Source: Haloplasmataceae bacterium
GTDB taxonomy: Bacteria > Bacillota_I > Bacilli_A > Haloplasmatales > Haloplasmataceae
Length of the DNA stretch: 37,997 bases
Direction: 5' to 3'
Assembly (NCBI GenBank): GCA_029240795.1
Contig: JARDZP010000010.1
Span: 1-37,997, forward strand
Positions within the stretch are counted from its first letter, which is position 1; each line of letters opens with the position of its first letter. The notes below the pieces were generated by a model that ran no database searches, was not told where the DNA came from, and saw nothing but the letters and a program-made list of their open reading frames with translations. Positions 33,795 through 37,997 of the stretch are shown here, piece by piece. The translations under genes were made by a program, and so were the position numbers.

Positions 33795-33834
33795 ATACTA
33801 ATATTAGTATAAACTACATAACCTGACTAGTCAA
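33795..33834 (-). promoter_or_regulatory. Promoter of the nine-gene operon with two palindromes
   Basis: On the minus strand TTGACT (33834-33829), a 17-nt spacer and TATACT (33811-33806) form a near-consensus promoter. TGACTAGTCA (33824-33833) is a perfect palindrome over the -35 box, and ATACTAATATTAGTAT (33795-33810) is a perfect 16-bp palindrome over the -10 box and start region. Both are candidate operators. The rest of the gene-free stretch up to 34075 is very AT-rich and shows nothing recognisable. Confidence 0.6.
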
Positions 33835-34075
33835 GTTAATTTTACACTCTTAGTTTAATAAAATAATTATTGTATCCTTGGTCTTAAATAAATATAAATA
33901 TAATTAAATTTATTTTTATACTTAATATGTAATAAAAGCCAGGAGTAATAAATTTCCATATTTGTTTATTATAGACATGTTTTTTCATATAATCAAAAAT
34001 TCTTATTACTATTCAAAATATCATCATTTTACAAAAATTTATTATTAAATATAGGACAAAATAATTTTAAATATA

Positions 34076-34105
34076 ATAGTCCGAAAAGTACACTCTTCGG
34101 ACTAT
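34076..34105 (-). terminator. Hairpin downstream of the lipoprotein gene at 34125
   Basis: Perfect 10-bp stem ATAGTCCGAA / TTCGGACTAT with a ten-base loop, 20 nt beyond the stop codon, followed by a modestly T-rich stretch on the minus strand. Confidence 0.65.
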
Positions 34106-34124
34106 ATTTGTTTTAAAAATACTA

Positions 34125-36194
34125 TTATTTAGAGTTTATAGTATATATTACATTTGTTGGATCAATAAATTGGTCCATCGGTGCTCTCCAACCATTTGGA
34201 GCAACTGGACCTGTTGGGAAAGTTTCCCATGGTTTTACATAATAGTAAGCAAGTAATTCTCTAGCTCCTACAGTTATAGATGTTTGATCAGCTTTAACTG
34301 CTGTTAAATTATTAGCATTTTTACCTATTAATAACATATCACCTTCAACTATTGAACCTTTAATATTAGTTATTTGTTGTGTATTAACTGCGTATGTATC
34401 ATCTACAACCCAGCCTTGACCAAGTTTCCATGTTTGTTTAGCTAAGATATTGTTAATTAACTTTGGCTTACCTTCACTATTTAGTAGAACGACTGTTCCT
34501 CCAGATTCAGTAGGTGTTAAACCAAAATTAGCGTTATTAATATTGTTTATATCAGTAATTAAGAATAAATAGGGTGCGGCAGCAAAACCTGTTTTATCTA
34601 TTGAAAAATCTGTATTTCTTCTTGTAAAATAGTTAAATGCTGTTGTTTCAATAACATCAACTGTATAATCACCTATAGTTAATGATTTAACTTCTCCTAA
34701 AAATACTTGAACTGCTGTGGATAATGGTGAGTCATAATGAACATCATCACCAATTGCTTTTACAGAAACATTATTATATCCAACATATACATCATTATAT
34801 GAAGTTAAATCAAACGTTCCTTCAGTTGTATTACCAAGTTTTACTGATTTTCCAGCATATGAGATAAAAATATCATATGAAACTGCGCCATTTACTAGAT
34901 CCCATGTAATTGTTTTTCCATTAATTGTTAATACAGGTGCAGTTAAATCTTGTATTTCAATTTTCTTATACATTAATGAATTTGATAAGTCTGAAGTAGA
35001 CCACATATACATATCTTTTGTAATTGCTTTAACTGTAATAGCATATCCATCTTCACCAACTGGTGTTAATGGTAATTCTAAATCAGCCATTGCTAATGAA
35101 GTTGTCGTAACATTTTCTTTTTTTAATTCTCCATCAACGTAGATATCATAACCTTTTGCATTAGCAATTGCTTCCCAGCTAAGTACGTGTCGATTAATAT
35201 TAATAACTGGTGCAGCAATTTTATCAGGTACAGCGATTGTTTCTGTATAACCTTCAACTAATTCCATTGAAGTTTGAGTGTAATCTGCATCAAATTGTTC
35301 TACTGTTAAAGCTCCTGCTTCAAATCCTGAATAGAAGAAGTTTTGAATCAAGAAAATTCTTCCTTTTTGATCGGCCACGTTACTAGAGAATATTACGTAA
35401 CCACCATCAGGAATTAAAGTATCAAGTTGTTCAACTAGACCTTTAAAGTTTCCACCACCATTTGTGACATCAACACCATTAGTCCATGTTAATTCAGTTG
35501 TTTTTAATACTCCTGCATCACTTACTTCAACAACAACTCCTGCTGCTAATCGAACTAATTTAGGTTTCATATCATTATCGACTACAACAATGATACCATT
35601 AGGGAAGTATGGTACACTAGCATTGTTTGTATGAGAAGCTTTATGTTCATTGTATTCAGTTACAAAGAATTCTTTAGTCATGACTTGTACAATATCAAAA
35701 GATCTAAATTTAGTTCCTGAAGTTGTATAAGTTAATGCTTCTGTATCGTTTAATACATATTCAGCAAATTTACCCCCTATTACGATCGCATTTAACGTAC
35801 GAGTTAACGTATCAATTACAGTCACTGTTTTTTCAACAGTTGCTTTATTTCCAGCTGCATCTTCAGCTTGAATTACAATTGTATAATCACCTGGTATATC
35901 TTTTTCATAACCACCATAATTAATAACAGTTACTTCAACATCACTACCAACTACGTTATCTCTAGCAGAAACACCTTCTAAAAGATTAATTTCTTCACCT
36001 TTTAAATGTTCAACACCTTCTAATTTTCCAAGCACAGCACCAACAAAAGCAGGTGGTACTTGATCAGTCGAACCCGAAGTTGTTCCGTTTGTTGTAGCAA
36101 CAGTCGTACTACTAGTATCTGTTGTAGTTTTACACGCAATAAGTGTTAAACCAAATACAGAAACTAAAATGAATGACAACAATTTCTTTATCAT
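34125..36194 (-). CDS. Surface lipoprotein with DUF5011-like, duplicated unknown, and FN3-like domains
   Basis: 689 residues from ATG 36194, chosen for GGAGGAG just upstream and the lipoprotein signal (lipobox TLIAC, C21); a longer frame starts in the promoter. Order: Thr/Ser linker; DUF5011-like Ig domain (about 45-130, ending AAGNKATVEKTVTVID); unknown domain A (about 130-330); two FN3-like domains (about 330-410 and 420-505; VLSWEAIANAKGYDIYVDG and ITWDLVNGAVSYDIFIS); unknown domain B (about 505-689). A and B are related (NGIIVVVDNDMKPKLV with GTVVLLNSEGKPKLI; GGYVIFSSN with GDMLLIGKN). No catalytic motif is recognised; a binding or adhesin-like role is likely. A fragment resembling domain B lies just upstream at 36451-36652. 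Confidence 0.8.
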   Translation of the reverse strand: MIKKLLSFILVSVFGLTLIACKTTTDTSSTTVATTNGTTSGSTDQVPPAFVGAVLGKLEGVEHLKGEEINLLEGVSARDNVVGSDVEVTVINYGGYEKDIPGDYTIVIQAEDAAGNKATVEKTVTVIDTLTRTLNAIVIGGKFAEYVLNDTEALTYTTSGTKFRSFDIVQVMTKEFFVTEYNEHKASHTNNASVPYFPNGIIVVVDNDMKPKLVRLAAGVVVEVSDAGVLKTTELTWTNGVDVTNGGGNFKGLVEQLDTLIPDGGYVIFSSNVADQKGRIFLIQNFFYSGFEAGALTVEQFDADYTQTSMELVEGYTETIAVPDKIAAPVININRHVLSWEAIANAKGYDIYVDGELKKENVTTTSLAMADLELPLTPVGEDGYAITVKAITKDMYMWSTSDLSNSLMYKKIEIQDLTAPVLTINGKTITWDLVNGAVSYDIFISYAGKSVKLGNTTEGTFDLTSYNDVYVGYNNVSVKAIGDDVHYDSPLSTAVQVFLGEVKSLTIGDYTVDVIETTAFNYFTRRNTDFSIDKTGFAAAPYLFLITDINNINNANFGLTPTESGGTVVLLNSEGKPKLINNILAKQTWKLGQGWVVDDTYAVNTQQITNIKGSIVEGDMLLIGKNANNLTAVKADQTSITVGARELLAYYYVKPWETFPTGPVAPNGWRAPMDQFIDPTNVIYTINSK

Positions 36195-36234
36195 ATTTTC
36201 TCCTCCAATTTTTGTATCTAACTTGTCTATATAT

Positions 36235-36263
36235 ATTGTAAACGATTTAATATGTATAATCAA
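36235..36263 (-). promoter_or_regulatory. Promoter of the lipoprotein gene at 36194 with cre-like site
   Basis: TTGATT (36263-36258), a 17-nt spacer and TACAAT (36240-36235) on the minus strand. TGTAAACGATTTAA (plus strand 36237-36250) matches 13 of 14 cre positions and overlaps the -10 box. TATAGACAAG just downstream is a partial copy of the GntR-like core seen at 18487 and 20281. Confidence 0.5.
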
Positions 36264-36357
36264 GTGGATATTATTAGAAATAATCTATTTTTTCATTAAC
36301 AATGATATATCTAAGTAAATTCTAAATGAGTTATTTAGGAATTATAGGCAAAATAAA

Positions 36358-36444
36358 AACTTTCTAAGTTAAGTAAATGATCACTTGTAAAGAATTAACA
36401 TTTATGTAATTTTTTACATTTAATATAATCGTACTTAGAAAGTT
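36358..36444 (-). terminator. Long nested hairpin with T-run
   Basis: Outer arms AACTTTCTAAGT (36358-36369) and ACTTAGAAAGTT (36433-36444) are perfectly complementary over 12 bp across 63 nt, inside which ATGTAA-TTTT-TTACAT (36404-36419) forms a second perfect hairpin. On the minus strand the outer stem ends AGAAAGTTTTTATTTT, so it can act as terminator for transcripts coming from 36628 or the fragment at 36451. Confidence 0.5.
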
Positions 36445-36450
36445 ACATAA

Positions 36451-36652
36451 TTAATGTGGATAAATATATATTACTTGAGTAGAATCATTAAACTCTTCAA
36501 TAGAAGTTCTTAATCGAAGTTCCATTTCCATTATCAAATGAATATTTGAAATTGAAAATATGTTATTTTATCGGTTGTTCGTAAAATTCTTCTAGTAACG
36601 AGTTTTCAGCAGTTGTTTCAAGAACAACTATTGTATAATCACTAAATCTTCT
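36451..36652 (-). pseudogene. Remnant of a domain-B-like C-terminal region
   Basis: Two minus-strand frame pieces match the two ends of domain B of the lipoprotein at 34125. Frame 36652-36563 reads SDYTIVVLETTAEN, against GDYTVDVIETTAFN there. Frame 36531-36451 reads LRTSIEEFNDSTQVIYIY before its stop, against WRAPMDQFIDPTNVIYTI. The middle, over 100 residues, is missing and the pieces are in different frames. The first piece overlaps the end of the gene at 36628 in another frame, so that gene probably once continued into it and was cut off by a frameshift in the A/G-rich run near 36650, followed by an internal deletion. Confidence 0.55.
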
Positions 36653-37997
36653 TCTTTCTTTTGAATGGTATATGTCATATTTACTTGATTATTTATTGGA
36701 GAAGTAGTACTTGGATGAATTTGAATATTTTCTCCACCTAAACTAGCATCTAAATTATCTTTATTAACTGTAAATCGATCTGCTATTGGACATGTCAATA
36801 CTCCAGAACGTTCTTCGGTCATTGGAACACGATACATTGTGCTATTAATTTTACGATATAAATAAAACTCATGCCAAGTTGCTGTGTTAACAAAAGAAGT
36901 AGTATCAGCAGCAGGTAAACCAGAATGGTTTACATGATCGATTGCATTAACACGTTTAAATTCTGCAGGAGTATTCATTCCTTGACCTGGTGAACTAAAA
37001 ATAGGGCTTTTAAAGTTTTCAGGATCTTTCCAACCATATGCTTCACGCATTTTGACTGAACGATCAATAGTTGATTTTTCAAGCACTTCTATTTGAAGTT
37101 GTAAAAAATGAGGTTTTGGACTGTAGACAATCATTCTTAATTTATCACCAGGAAGGTAATAATATTGCGTATCTTTTTTATCCCAACCTCCCCAACAGTT
37201 TCTAAATCTTCCATTAGCTGTACATGAAACTGAATAACCGTCATAACCACCCTCACCTTCATAATCATAATCTGTCGTTGTAACATAACGCCAGTATGGT
37301 CTAAAAGCAGCACTACCATTAGTTAGAGTTTCACAATTTGATCCGATACACACCCTTGAATATGAAAGACCAATGTCAGATTCTGCTGAAGCATTTCCAC
37401 CCATATAAACTGATGGGTTATCTAAATTAATTGCACTTGGATCAACTAAGAATTCATCCGGATTATATAAATCATCTTGGTAACGAGTAATACTAAATTC
37501 TGGTAATGTCACGATCCCTTCAGCACCCGACCAAACGTCCCTTGAGGAAACTACTTTGTGATACCAAGATCCAGGCGCGCAACCAGGAACTATTGGTTTT
37601 GCTGCTTCATTTGAAATATCTTCTAAAAATACAGATGGAGCAGGATAAATAGTTGTATCGATTACTGTAATGATTCTTGTGAGTGAATCAGCAGCATTAC
37701 CTGCGTTATCAACTAGAAAATAAAATATTTCATAAACACCAGGGACATTCTTGTCAAAATCACCTAGACTCACTTCAATTTTATTTGTGAGATTTCCATC
37801 CACATTATCAAAACCTGTGATTCCTCTTAGAAAATCAAAATCTTCACCTTGATTAATTTTAACTTCATTTTCATAGGCATTTATCTTGAGTAACGGTTTA
37901 TAAATATCCACTTTCACTGTGGTAATTGCTGTTGTCGAAGAATTTGTAGTATTTGTTATTGTCGAAGTTTGTTTATTACAACCAGTTAATAAACCAA
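36628..37997 (-). CDS. Surface lipoprotein: DUF5011-like domain plus the unrecognised domain shared with the 304-residue protein (5' end cut by window edge)
   Basis: The frame stays open to the window end, where GLLTGCNKQTS supplies a lipobox; only the first part of the signal peptide is missing, and the GTG at 37917 is not the true start. A Thr/Ser/Asn-rich linker is followed by a DUF5011-like Ig domain (GNLTNKIEVSLGDFDKNVPG, then DNAGNAADSLTRIITVID). The rest aligns with the cytoplasmic protein at 17525: SVYMGGNASAESDIG, YYLPGDKLRMIVYSPKP, FLQLQIEV, EFKRVNAIDH, ATWHEFYLYRKIN, LGGENIQIHPS. It has extra cysteines (VCIGSNC, VSCTANGRFRNCW) that could form disulfides outside the cell. The last residues (KKEEDLVIIQ) look like a frameshifted end. 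The function of the shared domain is unknown. Confidence 0.82.
   Translation of the reverse strand, partial: GLLTGCNKQTSTITNTTNSSTTAITTVKVDIYKPLLKINAYENEVKINQGEDFDFLRGITGFDNVDGNLTNKIEVSLGDFDKNVPGVYEIFYFLVDNAGNAADSLTRIITVIDTTIYPAPSVFLEDISNEAAKPIVPGCAPGSWYHKVVSSRDVWSGAEGIVTLPEFSITRYQDDLYNPDEFLVDPSAINLDNPSVYMGGNASAESDIGLSYSRVCIGSNCETLTNGSAAFRPYWRYVTTTDYDYEGEGGYDGYSVSCTANGRFRNCWGGWDKKDTQYYYLPGDKLRMIVYSPKPHFLQLQIEVLEKSTIDRSVKMREAYGWKDPENFKSPIFSSPGQGMNTPAEFKRVNAIDHVNHSGLPAADTTSFVNTATWHEFYLYRKINSTMYRVPMTEERSGVLTCPIADRFTVNKDNLDASLGGENIQIHPSTTSPINNQVNMTYTIQKKEEDLVIIQ

Noticed and set aside
33835-34075. Possible small gene or RNA in the AT-rich gap
   Set aside because: No frame with ribosome site, no stable structure and no recognisable motif.
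37137-37319. 60-codon frame inside the lipoprotein at 36628
   Set aside because: Same strand, other frame of a clear coding sequence; composition is that of a shadow frame.

Overview
The window is AT-rich, low-GC DNA with almost every gene on the minus strand. TGA is used as a stop (for example at the ends of the genes at 24137 and 29926) and Trp is TGG, so the standard bacterial code applies and a Mycoplasma-type code is excluded. Lipoboxes followed by Thr/Ser/Asn-rich linkers, surface proteins with a C-terminal membrane anchor but no visible sortase motif, and the lack of wall genes suggest a standard-code relative of the Mollicutes (Acholeplasma, Izemoplasma or Haloplasma type). That placement is inference. 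The whole window is a carbohydrate-uptake region: three CUT1-type sugar ABC transporters, five substrate-binding or surface lipoproteins, two sugar phosphorylases, extracellular polysaccharide-acting proteins and a two-component system. No ATPase subunit, tRNA, rRNA, CRISPR array or transposase gene was found.

Region 1 (1-7857, minus) is one operon read from 7857 down: lipoprotein solute-binding protein, two permeases, two dissimilar GH65 phosphorylases, and the start of beta-phosphoglucomutase (cut by the window edge). The predicted path is import of an alpha-glucobiose or oligosaccharide, phosphorolysis to beta-glucose 1-phosphate, then isomerisation to glucose 6-phosphate.

Region 2 (7858-17520) holds the control genes and the extracellular part. 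A divergent plus-strand gene encodes a sensor that stops before any kinase domain. A convergent YesM/YesN-type histidine kinase and AraC-type response regulator follow. Next is a two-gene unit with a lipoprotein beta-helix glycosidase (GH28/49/87-like) and a four-repeat membrane-anchored surface protein. The solute-binding gene (7857) and the beta-helix gene (17362) share a 15-bp upstream motif at nearly the same distance from a TATAAT box. This links the transporter/phosphorylase operon and the extracellular enzyme into one regulon, possibly controlled by the AraC-type regulator encoded between them.

Region 3 (17525-20350) has a leaderless 304-residue protein of unrecognised family and a solute-binding lipoprotein. 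Each has the same GntR/HutC-like palindrome over its -35 region and its own terminator.

Region 4 (20359-33834, minus) is a nine-gene operon: a large solute-binding protein with N-terminal carbohydrate-binding-like domains, permease pair 1, an NHL-propeller/TPR membrane protein, a YIP1-like membrane protein, a membrane-anchored DUF5696-like protein that looks like a glycosidase, permease pair 2, and a solute-binding lipoprotein closely similar to the one in region 3. This is the most unusual assembly in the window.

Region 5 (34076-37997) contains two large lipoproteins with DUF5011-like domains. The second carries the same unrecognised domain as the 304-residue protein in region 3. It is followed by a degraded fragment whose ends match the C-terminal domain of the neighbouring lipoprotein.
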